64,000 nt of DNA from an uncultured Clostridia bacterium (GTDB taxonomy: Bacteria > Bacillota > Clostridia > Oscillospirales > CAG-272). A program made the position numbers and the translations under genes. The stretch covers positions 265,894 through 329,893 of the forward strand of contig CALWJV010000015.1 of the NCBI GenBank assembly GCA_944381115.1. Reading direction: 5' to 3'. Under the pieces are notes generated by a model. That model was not told where the DNA came from, did no database searches, and worked only from the letters and a program-made list of their open reading frames with translations. Shown piece after piece: positions 9,356-18,089 of this stretch. Positions within the stretch are counted from its first letter, which is position 1; every line of letters starts with the position of its first letter.

Positions 9356-11089
9356 TTATGCTTCTTTTTTTTCATCGGGGAATTGTGCATAATATATCTC
9401 TTTGTAAACTTCACAGTTTTGAAGAAGTTCGTTTGGCGTTCCGTACCCGACGCTTTCCCCGTCATCAAGAACTAAAACCTTATCGGCGTTAAATACGGTA
9501 GATGCACGCTGTGAAACAATAAATATTGTAGGATTGTAGTCGAGAGATGCAATTGATGAACGCAGTGCGGAATCAGTTGCATAATCAAGAGCGGAAGCGC
9601 TGTCATCGAGTATAAGTATACTCGGACGGCGTACAAGCGCACGCGCAATGGTGAGGCGCTGCTTTTGCCCTCCGGAGAGATTTCTTCCGGACGGTTCCAG
9701 CATGTAATCAAGTCCGCCGTTTTTTTCCGAAACAAAATCATAAGCCTGTGCAGCCTTAAGAGCATCGACAATTTCACTGTCGGTTGCATTTTCATTACCC
9801 ATTTTTATATTGTCCCTTATACTTCCTTTGAAAAGAAATGCAGATTGAGGAACTATCCCTATATTTTCTCTGAGGGACTTAACCGAATAATCTTTTATGT
9901 CTTTGCCTCCGATTTTAATACTACCTTCGCTTATATCATAAAAACGAGGAATTAAGTTGACAACAGAACTTTTACCTGAACCTGTTCCTCCGATAATTCC
10001 GATAGTTTGCCCTTTTTTTGCTGAGAGGTTTATATTTATGATAGATGGTGCGCCTGCGTTTTTATAAATGAGTGAAACATTTTTGAATTCAATGTCACCG
10101 CCTTTGAATTCTTCAGAGCCGGATTCTTTCATGTCGGGAGTCATATCAAGTATTGTATCAATACGTTTTGCAGATGCGATACCTTTTGTAACAGAAACGA
10201 TAAGGTTAGCAAGTTTAATAAGTTCAACAAGTATTTGGGACATATAGTTATAAAGTGCGACAACCTGGCCCTGTGAAAGTTTTCCTGCACTGACTCTTAA
10301 TGCTCCTGAATATATAAGAATAATAATTGCGGCATTTATAAGAAGGAATGTCAGCGGGTTTGTAAGTGCGGAAAATTTTCCGACGAATTTTTGCATTGCG
10401 GAAAATTCTGTATTTGCATTTTTAAAACGCTTTATCTCATTATTTTCCTGACCGAACGCACGTATTACTCTTGTTCCGTTAAGATTTTCGCGTGTTATCC
10501 CGAGTATTCGGTCAAGATTTTCCTGAACCTTTTTGTAAAGCGGAACGGTCAAAGCCATTATACCGAATACGACAACGGAAAGGAGGGGGATTACAACAAC
10601 AAATGTAACAGCGGCAGTGGCGTCTACGGTAAAAGCCATTATCATGGCGCCGAATACAATTATAGGTGCGCGCAGGAATAGACGCATTACAAGATTTATG
10701 GCATTTTGGATCATGTTGACATCACTTGTCATACCGGTTATCATGCGTGAATTACCAAGAGTATCGAAATCTGTAAACGAAAGTGTCTGTATTTTTTTAA
10801 AAAGCGAACATTTGATCTCAGAAGATACCCCGACAGCAGCCTTTGCAGCAAAATACTGTGCCACAACGGCACATATAAATCCTACGACTGCAAAAGCAAC
10901 AAGACATAGACACATTTGATAGATAAAAAGTTTATCCGGAGTACCGGTATCAACTGCGATTCCTCTGTCGATTATCGCGGCGATTATCAAAGGTACGACA
11001 AGTTCAAAGCATGCTTCAAGAAGTTTGAAAAGCGGAGCGAGAAAAGATTCTTTTTTGTAATGACTCATATGGTGGAGAATTCGTTTCAT
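9356..11089 (-). CDS. ABC exporter half-transporter, degenerate-site subunit
   Basis: A 577-aa half-exporter, first gene of the pair. After six membrane segments it has Walker A GGTGSGKSS (about 367), a canonical signature LSGGQKQ (about 470), Walker B ILILDDSASALD with Asp in place of the catalytic Glu (about 492), and a switch motif IVSQRAST with Gln in place of His. It therefore supplies the non-hydrolysing ATP site of a heterodimer with the gene immediately downstream. AAAGGA is about 10 nt before the ATG. No regulator gene is adjacent; upstream is the divergent stretch before the TrmH-family gene, which is on the same strand. Confidence 0.93.
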   Translation of the reverse strand: MKRILHHMSHYKKESFLAPLFKLLEACFELVVPLIIAAIIDRGIAVDTGTPDKLFIYQMCLCLVAFAVVGFICAVVAQYFAAKAAVGVSSEIKCSLFKKIQTLSFTDFDTLGNSRMITGMTSDVNMIQNAINLVMRLFLRAPIIVFGAMIMAFTVDATAAVTFVVVIPLLSVVVFGIMALTVPLYKKVQENLDRILGITRENLNGTRVIRAFGQENNEIKRFKNANTEFSAMQKFVGKFSALTNPLTFLLINAAIIILIYSGALRVSAGKLSQGQVVALYNYMSQILVELIKLANLIVSVTKGIASAKRIDTILDMTPDMKESGSEEFKGGDIEFKNVSLIYKNAGAPSIININLSAKKGQTIGIIGGTGSGKSSVVNLIPRFYDISEGSIKIGGKDIKDYSVKSLRENIGIVPQSAFLFKGSIRDNIKMGNENATDSEIVDALKAAQAYDFVSEKNGGLDYMLEPSGRNLSGGQKQRLTIARALVRRPSILILDDSASALDYATDSALRSSIASLDYNPTIFIVSQRASTVFNADKVLVLDDGESVGYGTPNELLQNCEVYKEIYYAQFPDEKKEA

Positions 11090-11221
11090 AATTTAAAAAT
11101 CCTTTTTTTATTATTTAAGGCAATCAGTATTAAATCATTGGATCAAACTCTGTTAAAAATTCAACATCAGTTAAAGATAAAACACAAGATTAATGTAAGA
11201 ATATAATTAAAATTTTAAAAA

Positions 11222-12001
11222 TTAGCATTTAGAATTTTGCTTAGTTACCTCAAATGCAAGTATTGCCGAGGCAGACGCTGCGGACAAAGCCATCGGGAAA
11301 TTTCTTCCGTAGTCAAGGCGTACAGTAAGATCGGCAAGGGAGGTAAGTGATTTTGAAAAGCCGCGTTTTTCACCTCCGACAGCAAGGATAAGCGGTTTTT
11401 TTAAATTTGAAAGATGCGCAGGAGCCGGAGCATTCATATCTGCGCAAACAAAACGATACCCGTTTTCTTTTAAAATTTTAATATTTTCGCAAATATCGCC
11501 GCAAACGATTTCAATAAGTTCAGATGCACCCGCTGATGAACGGCACACAATTCCGGCAGAGACAATCGGACTTCTTTTCGGAATAAGTATACCGTCAGCG
11601 CCGGCAGCATAAACAGACCGAAATGCATAACCTAAATTATAAGGATCTTCAATACCGTCAAGCAAAACGTAGAATCCGTATTTTTCGGGATTTTGTATTG
11701 TTACAGGATAGATTCTTTTTTCGGTGATCATAATAATACCGCCGTGAGATAGGCCGTTTGCAAGACTGTTTATTTCTTTTTCGGGAACTGTATTAAGTTG
11801 AAAACCGTAAACAAAAGATCGAGCTTTTAAAAAACCGAGTAATTTTCCGTTTCCTTTGATTTTTTCTTCGGAAAAAAGAACACATAGTATTTTTCTGTTG
11901 CATGTTCCTTTGTCTATTCCTTCAAAAACAGATCTAACAGATATGAGTCCTTCAAAAATATCCAAATTGTTGTGTTTACTGTCAAACATGGATTTCAGCA
12001 T
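11222..12001 (-). CDS. TrmH-family (SpoU) RNA 2'-O-methyltransferase
   Basis: A 259-aa SPOUT-class methyltransferase that would transfer methyl from SAM to a ribose 2'-OH of rRNA or tRNA. An N-terminal substrate-binding domain (residues 1-100, L30e-like region) precedes the knotted domain with motif 1 (DPYNLGYAFRSVYAAGADG), motif 2 (LAVGGEKRGFS) and a motif 3 region MALSAASASAILAFEV, where the more usual N-V-S core is replaced by L-S-A-A-S. Start: the ATG ending at 12001, with AAAGAG upstream; the internal Met four codons on has no ribosome site. It resembles RlmB, but the exact target cannot be assigned. Confidence 0.85.
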   Translation of the reverse strand: MLKSMFDSKHNNLDIFEGLISVRSVFEGIDKGTCNRKILCVLFSEEKIKGNGKLLGFLKARSFVYGFQLNTVPEKEINSLANGLSHGGIIMITEKRIYPVTIQNPEKYGFYVLLDGIEDPYNLGYAFRSVYAAGADGILIPKRSPIVSAGIVCRSSAGASELIEIVCGDICENIKILKENGYRFVCADMNAPAPAHLSNLKKPLILAVGGEKRGFSKSLTSLADLTVRLDYGRNFPMALSAASASAILAFEVTKQNSKC

Positions 12002-12035
12002 ATATTATACTCTTTTTCGCATATTAATATTTAGT

Positions 12036-12052
12036 GTTATAAGTATTATAAC
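12036..12052. promoter_or_regulatory. 17-bp palindrome between trmH-like gene and sigK
   Basis: GTTATAA-GTA-TTATAAC is a perfect dyad in the 105-bp divergent gap, 55 bp before the sigK start. It could be an operator for either gene. No family assignment is possible from this site alone. Confidence 0.35.
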
Positions 12053-12106
12053 ATAGTAATCTTTATTTTTCAAGCATAAAAATAAATATTTAAGGAGAAA
12101 AATTTT

Positions 12107-12796
12107 ATGAATTTACTGGGTAGTTTTTTGCTGAAATTTCATTTTTTGTTTTTAAGGGTAACGCAAAACAGGAGTTTTCCGCCTCCGCTTCCACCGGATG
12201 AAGAATCCGAATGCTTCAATCTTGCAAAAAAAGGAAACAGAGAAGCAAGAAAAAAACTCATAGAGCATAACCTTCGTCTTGTATCGCACATAGTAAAAAA
12301 ATACTATACTCAAAGTAAAAATCAGGATGACCTGACATCAATAGGTACAATAGGATTAATAAAAGCGGTTGACAGTTTTGATGCAAAAAACGGTGTACGG
12401 TTTGCAACGTATGCCTCTAAATGCATACAAAACGAAATACTCATGTATTTTCGTTCCGCAAAGAAAACGGATATGGAGGTATCTTTAAATGAAACGATAG
12501 ATATGGATAAGGACGGGAACCCGCTTACATATATGGATGTTATAAGTATAGACGATACAATAGCAGAGGAATTGGATATTAAAATTTCTGGAGAGGCAGC
12601 TATAAAAATAATAAACAATTACCTGACTGACAGAGAAAGAGAGATAATAATAATGCGTTACGGACTTGATAACAGTGTACCGTTGACTCAAAGGGAACTT
12701 GCAGAAAAACTGGGGATCTCACGTTCATATGTATCAAGGATAGAAAAAACTGCGCTTGAAAAGATAAAATATCGGATGACAAGAAAGCAGTTGTAA
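12107..12796 (+). CDS. sigK: RNA polymerase sporulation sigma factor K (uninterrupted)
   Basis: Sigma-K directs late mother-cell transcription during sporulation. The 229-aa protein starts with a hydrophobic pro-sequence (NLLGSFLLKFHFLFL) followed by SFPPPLPPDEE, the arrangement of pro-sigma-K. Then come region 2 (EHNLRLVSHIVKKYY, DDLTSIGTIGLIKAVDSFD, RFATYASKCIQNEILMYFR) and region 4 with a helix-turn-helix (LTQRELAEKLGISRSYVSRIEK). The gene is continuous, so no skin-type element splits it here. An AAGGAG precedes the ATG by about 9 nt. A pro-sequence implies processing by a SpoIVFB-type protease encoded elsewhere. Confidence 0.93.
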   Translation: MNLLGSFLLKFHFLFLRVTQNRSFPPPLPPDEESECFNLAKKGNREARKKLIEHNLRLVSHIVKKYYTQSKNQDDLTSIGTIGLIKAVDSFDAKNGVRFATYASKCIQNEILMYFRSAKKTDMEVSLNETIDMDKDGNPLTYMDVISIDDTIAEELDIKISGEAAIKIINNYLTDREREIIIMRYGLDNSVPLTQRELAEKLGISRSYVSRIEKTALEKIKYRMTRKQL

Positions 12797-12951
12797 ACGA
12801 AGTAGCGTATATTCCGCCGAAAAAGCATTTTTAAATGGTCAAAGCAAATAAAAAGACCGATTAAATTATTAACAGCCTGAAAAAATTGCATCAAGTATAA
12901 ATTTTAATGATAATCAAACGTGTTTTAAATGTAAAATCTTTTTAAAAGGTG

Positions 12952-12979
12952 TTTACAAATCGGAATTTTATGGTATAAT
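12952..12979 (+). promoter_or_regulatory. Sigma-A-type promoter of prfB
   Basis: TTTACA (12952-12957), 16-bp spacer, TATAAT (12974-12979) preceded by TGG, an extended -10. It leaves a leader of about 75 nt before prfB. Confidence 0.7.
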
Positions 12980-13063
12980 AATTTAATAATGACTTTTAAT
13001 ATACGCTAAATCCGTATAAAAAAGGTAACGGCGAGCAATTTATCCATAAAGGAGGCATAACTT

Positions 13064-14170
13064 TTGATTATACAACTTGATGAAGCGAAAAAAATTCTTT
13101 TGGAGAAAAAAGAGGATATAAAAGAACTTGCCGCAGCTCTTAAACTTGATGAACTTAAGGCGGAAATAGAAAAACTTGAAAAGCAAACGTTAGAGGTAAA
13201 TTTTTGGGAGCGAGAGGACTCCGGTGCAATACTTAAACGTATAAAGTACTTAAAGGACCGTGTAGGTGCTTACGAGGCACTTGAAAACAAACTTGAAGAT
13301 ACGCTTGTGTTTACCGAAATGGGTATAGAAGAAGAGGACGAGTCGGTAACAGACGACGTTTTGACGGCGGTTTCGGATATAGAAAAAGAAGAAGAAAAAC
13401 AGCGTATAGAAATACTGTTGTCCGGTGAATATGATTCAAACAATGCCATACTTACTTTTCATCCGGGTGCAGGAGGAACGGAGGCACAGGATTGGGCACT
13501 TATGCTTTATCGTATGTACACAAGATGGGGAGAAAAGCATAATTACAGTGTAAAACTTCTTGACTGGCTTGACGGAGAAGAAGCGGGAATAAAGAGTGCA
13601 ACAATAAGAATAGAAGGAAATAATGCATACGGGTATCTTAAAAGCGAAAACGGGGTACACAGACTTGTGCGGGTATCACCTTTTGATGCTTCCGGTAGGC
13701 GTCACACGTCTTTTGCATCTGTCGAGGTAATGCCGGAACTTGATGACGACAATAATATAGAACTGAAACCCGAAGATCTTGAGATTACTGCCCATCGATC
13801 AAGCGGAGCAGGCGGTCAGCACATTAATAAAACCGACTCTGCGATACGGATTACACATTTACCTACAGGAATAGTCGTAGGGTGTCAAACAGAGCGCAGC
13901 CAACTTCAGAATAAGGAAACCGCACTAAAAATGCTTAAAGCAAAACTTCTTGAGATCAAGATAAGAGAGAATCTTGAAAAGATCGAAGACATAAAGGGAA
14001 CTAAGTATAATATAGAATGGGGAAGTCAGATACGCTCTTATGTTTTTATGCCATATACACTTGTAAAGGATAACCGTACAAATTATGAAGATGGTAACAT
14101 TCAGGCGGTAATGGACGGAGAAATTGACGGATTTATTAATGCTTATCTTAAAATGAATGTAAAAAATTAA
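13064..14170 (+). CDS. prfB: Peptide chain release factor 2, no programmed frameshift
   Basis: RF2 ends translation at UGA and UAA. The 368-aa protein carries the tripeptide anticodon SPF (in RVSPFDASGRRH, about residue 204) and the catalytic GGQ (SSGAGGQHINKT, about 248). The start is TTG at 13064, 8 nt behind GGAGG; an in-frame TAA at 13058 excludes any upstream start. In most bacteria prfB needs a +1 frameshift at CTTTGA near codon 25. Here the corresponding stretch (KELAAALKLDELK) reads straight through in one frame. So RF2 autoregulation by frameshifting is absent. A strong hairpin follows at 14179. Confidence 0.96.
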   Translation: MIIQLDEAKKILLEKKEDIKELAAALKLDELKAEIEKLEKQTLEVNFWEREDSGAILKRIKYLKDRVGAYEALENKLEDTLVFTEMGIEEEDESVTDDVLTAVSDIEKEEEKQRIEILLSGEYDSNNAILTFHPGAGGTEAQDWALMLYRMYTRWGEKHNYSVKLLDWLDGEEAGIKSATIRIEGNNAYGYLKSENGVHRLVRVSPFDASGRRHTSFASVEVMPELDDDNNIELKPEDLEITAHRSSGAGGQHINKTDSAIRITHLPTGIVVGCQTERSQLQNKETALKMLKAKLLEIKIRENLEKIEDIKGTKYNIEWGSQIRSYVFMPYTLVKDNRTNYEDGNIQAVMDGEIDGFINAYLKMNVKN

Positions 14171-14178
14171 AATATAAA

Positions 14179-14209
14179 AAACAGCGTCGGTTATTTAACG
14201 ACGCTGTTT
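14179..14209. terminator. Bidirectional terminator
   Basis: An 11-bp stem AAACAGCGTCG / CGACGCTGTTT with a 9-nt loop lies between prfB and the convergent small membrane protein. The T-run is better on the minus strand. Confidence 0.85.
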
Positions 14210-14222
14210 CAGAATACAAAAT

Positions 14223-14447
14223 TTAAATAGCAGGTTCAGAATTTTCTGAAATAACTTGTATTCCGTGAGAGATTTCGGCAGATTTATCTGCGGATAAAGA
14301 GCGAAAATAATCTCCGAACAATCCGGCAACCAATAAAAGGAAGAGAATTACGGTAAGGGAAAACAGCGGAAAATCAAGTTTTGATCTGTGCTTTTTGAAA
14401 TCGGGAAGTTCAAGAACGATAAGTGCCGGCGGATAATTTTTCTTCAT
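14223..14447 (-). CDS. Small single-pass membrane protein
   Basis: A 74-aa protein with a basic N-terminus (MKKNYPPALIVLELPDFKKHRSK in outline), one clear membrane helix (FPLFSLTVILFLLLVAGLFG, residues about 26-45) and a polar tail. AGAGG sits about 11 nt before the ATG and the hairpin at 14179-14209 follows the stop, so it looks like a real transcription unit. I do not recognise the family. The proline-rich start could interact with a partner, but nothing here shows it. Confidence 0.6.
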   Translation of the reverse strand: MKKNYPPALIVLELPDFKKHRSKLDFPLFSLTVILFLLLVAGLFGDYFRSLSADKSAEISHGIQVISENSEPAI

Positions 14448-14582
14448 TTAAAATAGACCTCTTTCCTCAAAATAATTTACAAAAACTGATACGCTCCTTT
14501 TTTATATTCAATATATTATTAACTACTTTAATTTATGATATTTTTAAATAAATTACCATTATTTAATGAAAAGAGACAATAA

Positions 14583-15500
14583 ATGACTTTTTTTGTACCT
14601 AAAAGTTGTCATGGGAAGTATTTACGAGAATTTATAAGAAATGATTGCGATGTTTCGCACGGACTGCTTGTGAAGTTAAAAAAGATACCCGGAGGAATAA
14701 AATTAAACGGCGAAGACGTAACGGTGAGAGCCGTGGTAAGCGGAAATGATAAAGTAGACCTTAAAATAGAAGATTCAGAAAACGATATTAATCCTAATGT
14801 TCCACCTATAGGTATGCTTCCTGATATTCTTTATGAAGATGAATCTGTGCTTGCAGTTAATAAACCGTCCGGAATGCCAACTCATACTTCATATGGTCAT
14901 CAAGATGATAGCCTTTCAAATAGTGTATGTTTATATTTTAGAAATGCCGAAAAGCCGTTTGTTTTTCGTGCAATAAACAGGCTTGACAAGGACACAAGCG
15001 GAGTTGTTATCATTGCAAAAAATGCATTTTATGCGACAAAACTTTCAAAATCTTTGGAAAGCGGAAACTTTGAAAAGATATATATAGCGCTTTTAAACGG
15101 AAGGACCGATGATGAGGGCGAGATATCAGGATACATAAAAAGAGAAGAAAAGAGCATAATAAAGCGGAGTTTTTCAAAAGAGTTTTCAAAAGATGGGGAT
15201 TATTCGCTTACAAATTATGTAAAAATTTCGGAATCGAACGGTATTTCCATGGTTAAAATAAAACTTGAAACCGGGCGTACTCACCAAATCAGAGTACATT
15301 TTGCTTCGATAAATGCGCCGGTGCTCGGAGATACAATGTACGGAAGTTTTAGTAACGAAATAGGGCGGCAGGCGCTTCATGCGTATAAAATTACTTTTCC
15401 GTCTCCGATTAACGGAGAAAAAATAACGGTTACGGCACCGATTGCTAAAGACATTTTAAATGTTATATTAAAAAACGGAATGTTACTGCCCGAAATATAA
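14583..15500 (+). CDS. RluA-family 23S rRNA pseudouridine synthase
   Basis: A 305-aa enzyme that isomerises uridine in RNA. It has an N-terminal S4-like segment (LREFIRNDCDVSHGLLVKLKK), the YEDESVLAVNKPSGMPTH motif, the catalytic-Asp motif INRLDKDTSGVVIIAKN, and LETGRTHQIRVHFASINAPVLGD near the end. These are diagnostic for the RluA/RluD group; the exact uridine targeted is not predictable. It is followed 16 bp later by the DUF3810 gene, so the two are probably co-transcribed, ending at the hairpin at 16651. Confidence 0.93.
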   Translation: MTFFVPKSCHGKYLREFIRNDCDVSHGLLVKLKKIPGGIKLNGEDVTVRAVVSGNDKVDLKIEDSENDINPNVPPIGMLPDILYEDESVLAVNKPSGMPTHTSYGHQDDSLSNSVCLYFRNAEKPFVFRAINRLDKDTSGVVIIAKNAFYATKLSKSLESGNFEKIYIALLNGRTDDEGEISGYIKREEKSIIKRSFSKEFSKDGDYSLTNYVKISESNGISMVKIKLETGRTHQIRVHFASINAPVLGDTMYGSFSNEIGRQALHAYKITFPSPINGEKITVTAPIAKDILNVILKNGMLLPEI

Positions 15501-15516
15501 GATTTATGGAAAAAAT

Positions 15517-16614
15517 ATGAAAAAAATAATAAAATTTGTTCCCATGTGGGCACTTGCGTTTATAATTCTGGCAATACTTTCGGGGATAATACATTTTATT
15601 TCAGTAATAAACGTTGATTTTGCAGAATTTTTTAATTTAAAAATTTCAACTTATTTTAGAATTTTGTTTGCAAAAATTACCGGAATTTTTCCGTTTTCAG
15701 TTGCGGAAATACTGATTATAATGTTGCCGGTCTGGGTATTTATCCTTATTTTTTTGGCTGTCAGGTATTCAAAAAAAGAAAGGACGGCGCGCATTCGTTT
15801 TCTTACTTCGGTTTTTGCTTTAATAACTTTTTTTTACTCGTCGTTCGTTCTTACCTTTGCAACCGCATACAGAGGAAAAAGTCTTGAAGAAAAATTGCAA
15901 CTAGAGAGAGAGTCGGTAAGTTCAGAAGAGATATTAAATACTCTTGAAATTATTAATTCTGAGCTTTCAGTTCTTGTAACTTCAACTGAATATGAAAGTA
16001 ACGGATTTTCTGTTATGCCTTATAATTTTTCCGAATTGAATAAAAAACTTAATGAAGCATATGAATCGGTATCGGGAAAATATGATTTTATAAACTCTTT
16101 TAAAAGCAATGCCAAACAAATATTGCTTAGCGGTCTTATGACATATACGCATATATCAGGTGTTTATACGTTTTTTTCCGGTGAGGCAAATGTAAATGTA
16201 AATTACCCTGACTATGTTATACCATTTACAGTTGCTCATGAAATGGCACATCAGCGCGGGATCGCAAGAGAGGACGAAGCAAATTTTATAGCTTTCCTTG
16301 TTTGCATTGAAAGTGATGATTTATATATAAAATACAGTGCATATTTTAATGTTTTCGAATATCTTTTTTCTTCGCTTATAAAGGCAGACATTCAAATGGC
16401 TAAACAGTTTGTTGAACAGGTTCCGAGAGAGATTTTTAAAGAAATGGATGCATATTCCGAATTTTTCCGAAAATATGATGATAATTTTGTTGCTGATGTC
16501 AGTGATAAAGTAAATAATTCTTATCTTATATCTCAGGGACAGACAGAAGGTGTAAAAAGTTACGGGTTGGTAACGGAATTGACAGTTGCATATTACAAAT
16601 CGATGGGTAAATAA
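15517..16614 (+). CDS. DUF3810 membrane-bound metalloprotease-like protein
   Basis: A 365-aa protein with three N-terminal membrane helices (about residues 8-30, 55-85, 95-120) followed by a long extracytoplasmic or cytoplasmic domain with AHEMAHQRGIAREDEANF, an HExxH zinc motif with a downstream E. This is the layout of DUF3810 proteins. The substrate is unknown. It follows the pseudouridine synthase by 16 bp. The start is the ATG at 15517. Confidence 0.8.
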   Translation: MKKIIKFVPMWALAFIILAILSGIIHFISVINVDFAEFFNLKISTYFRILFAKITGIFPFSVAEILIIMLPVWVFILIFLAVRYSKKERTARIRFLTSVFALITFFYSSFVLTFATAYRGKSLEEKLQLERESVSSEEILNTLEIINSELSVLVTSTEYESNGFSVMPYNFSELNKKLNEAYESVSGKYDFINSFKSNAKQILLSGLMTYTHISGVYTFFSGEANVNVNYPDYVIPFTVAHEMAHQRGIAREDEANFIAFLVCIESDDLYIKYSAYFNVFEYLFSSLIKADIQMAKQFVEQVPREIFKEMDAYSEFFRKYDDNFVADVSDKVNNSYLISQGQTEGVKSYGLVTELTVAYYKSMGK

Positions 16615-16650
16615 ATATTTTTTTAATTTAAAATCACTATAAAAATATAA

Positions 16651-16684
16651 AAAAACTCTTGCAAAATATGCAAGAGTTTTTTTA
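16651..16684. terminator. Bidirectional terminator
   Basis: A 13-bp stem AAAAACTCTTGCA / TGCAAGAGTTTTT with a 5-nt loop has T-runs on both strands. It serves the DUF3810 gene and the convergent PLP gene. Confidence 0.9.
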
Positions 16685-16724
16685 TATAAAGTTGCGTATA
16701 AATAGCGAGTTTTTATTTATGGAG

Positions 16725-17942
16725 TTATGAATTTTCCAAAACCGAATCAAGCGCCCTCATTATAGACAGTTTACCCCCTTCAAAAGTCAAAGATCCTTGC
16801 ATGAAAGCAGTGTAAGGAGGTTTCATTGGACCGTCTGCCGAGAGTTCGATTGTAGACCCTCCGGTAAACGTGCCGGCAGCCATGATAACTTTGTCTGCGT
16901 ATCCCGGCATATCCCATGGCTCCGGGGTTAAAAATGAATCTACTGGAGATGAATTTTGTATTGCCTTGCAAAAAGAGACCAATTTTTCCGGACTGTGCAG
17001 GTTTATAGTTTGCACGAGATCATATCTAGGTTCGTTGTATTTAGGCGAAACGTCAAATCCTGATTTTTCAAAAAGATATGCAGAGAATACGGCGGTTTTT
17101 ATGGCCTGCGCAACCGTGTGAGGTGCCATCCAAAATCCGAGAAGAATGTTTCTTGTCTGACCGAGGGTACATCCGACTTCACCGCCAACTCCGGGAGATG
17201 TCATGCGGTAAGAAGCAAGTTCAATCGCTTTTTTACTTCCTGCAAGGTATCCTCCGGTTAAGGCAATTCCTCCTCCGGGATTTTTTATGAGAGACCCTGC
17301 AATAAGATCAGCATCAGGCTCTTCTGTATCAGTAAATTCCCCATAACAATTATCTACCATGACGTATGCATTTGAATGTTTATGTACAAATTCTGTTATT
17401 TTATTGATATAAGCAGGTGAAAGGGCCTGTCTTTGACCGTAGCCGCGCGAACGCTGTATATAGACCACCTTTACGCTTTCATCAAGCAGAGGAGCAAAAT
17501 CTTGTCCTATTTCGCTTTGTTTATAATTTATTCCGAAGTCTGCAAGGGAACCTGTTCCACGGGTTTCGTTAAGGCCTATAACCTCTTCCATAGTGTCATA
17601 AGGTTTACCGGTTACCGATAAAAGAGTATCTCCGGGACGCAGAAGTCCGAAAAGTCCTATTGTAAGAGCCTGTGTTCCGTTTACAATTGAGTGTCTAACA
17701 AGAGCGTTTTCTTTACAGAATACCTCAGCAAAAATTTTTTCAGTTACAGTTCTGCCTGCGTCGTCATACCCGTAACCTGTAGATGCGGAAAAATGTGACT
17801 CGGAGACACGGTTATTTTTAAATGCGTTCATGACTTTTTCAGTATTATGAAGCGCTATTTCATCTGTTTTTGCATAAAAAGGTGCAAGAGTAAGATCTGC
17901 TTCCTTGCATAGATTAAGTAATTTTTCTGAAAATTTTGGCAT
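16725..17942 (-). CDS. PLP-dependent lyase, aluminium-resistance / methionine gamma-lyase family
   Basis: A 405-aa fold-type I PLP enzyme of the family long annotated as cystathionine beta-lyase involved in aluminium resistance (YnbB-like). Signs: VRHSIVNGTQALTIGLFGLLRPGD (cofactor phosphate region), YVMVDNCYGEFTD (aldimine Asp region), and SLIKNPGGGIALTGGYLAG with the likely PLP lysine. The start is the ATG ending at 17942, with AAAGGA 7 nt before it; the frame is open 14 codons further without a ribosome site. Its true substrate is uncertain; a sulphur amino-acid role is the family guess. It stands alone. Confidence 0.85.
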   Translation of the reverse strand: MPKFSEKLLNLCKEADLTLAPFYAKTDEIALHNTEKVMNAFKNNRVSESHFSASTGYGYDDAGRTVTEKIFAEVFCKENALVRHSIVNGTQALTIGLFGLLRPGDTLLSVTGKPYDTMEEVIGLNETRGTGSLADFGINYKQSEIGQDFAPLLDESVKVVYIQRSRGYGQRQALSPAYINKITEFVHKHSNAYVMVDNCYGEFTDTEEPDADLIAGSLIKNPGGGIALTGGYLAGSKKAIELASYRMTSPGVGGEVGCTLGQTRNILLGFWMAPHTVAQAIKTAVFSAYLFEKSGFDVSPKYNEPRYDLVQTINLHSPEKLVSFCKAIQNSSPVDSFLTPEPWDMPGYADKVIMAAGTFTGGSTIELSADGPMKPPYTAFMQGSLTFEGGKLSIMRALDSVLENS

Positions 17943-18089
17943 TTTAGATCCTTTTTTATTATATTTACAATTTGCAGGATGCAATCAGGTAAAATATACC
18001 GTTTAAAATTTAATCGAATTATTAAAAAGTAATAACAGTAATTTTAAGATTGCGGTATACATTGAGTATTTTTCAGATTATAATGATTT

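Noticed and set aside
13064..13160. A programmed frameshift in prfB.
   Set aside because: No CTTTGA site and no upstream zero-frame ORF exist; the single frame encodes the whole of RF2.
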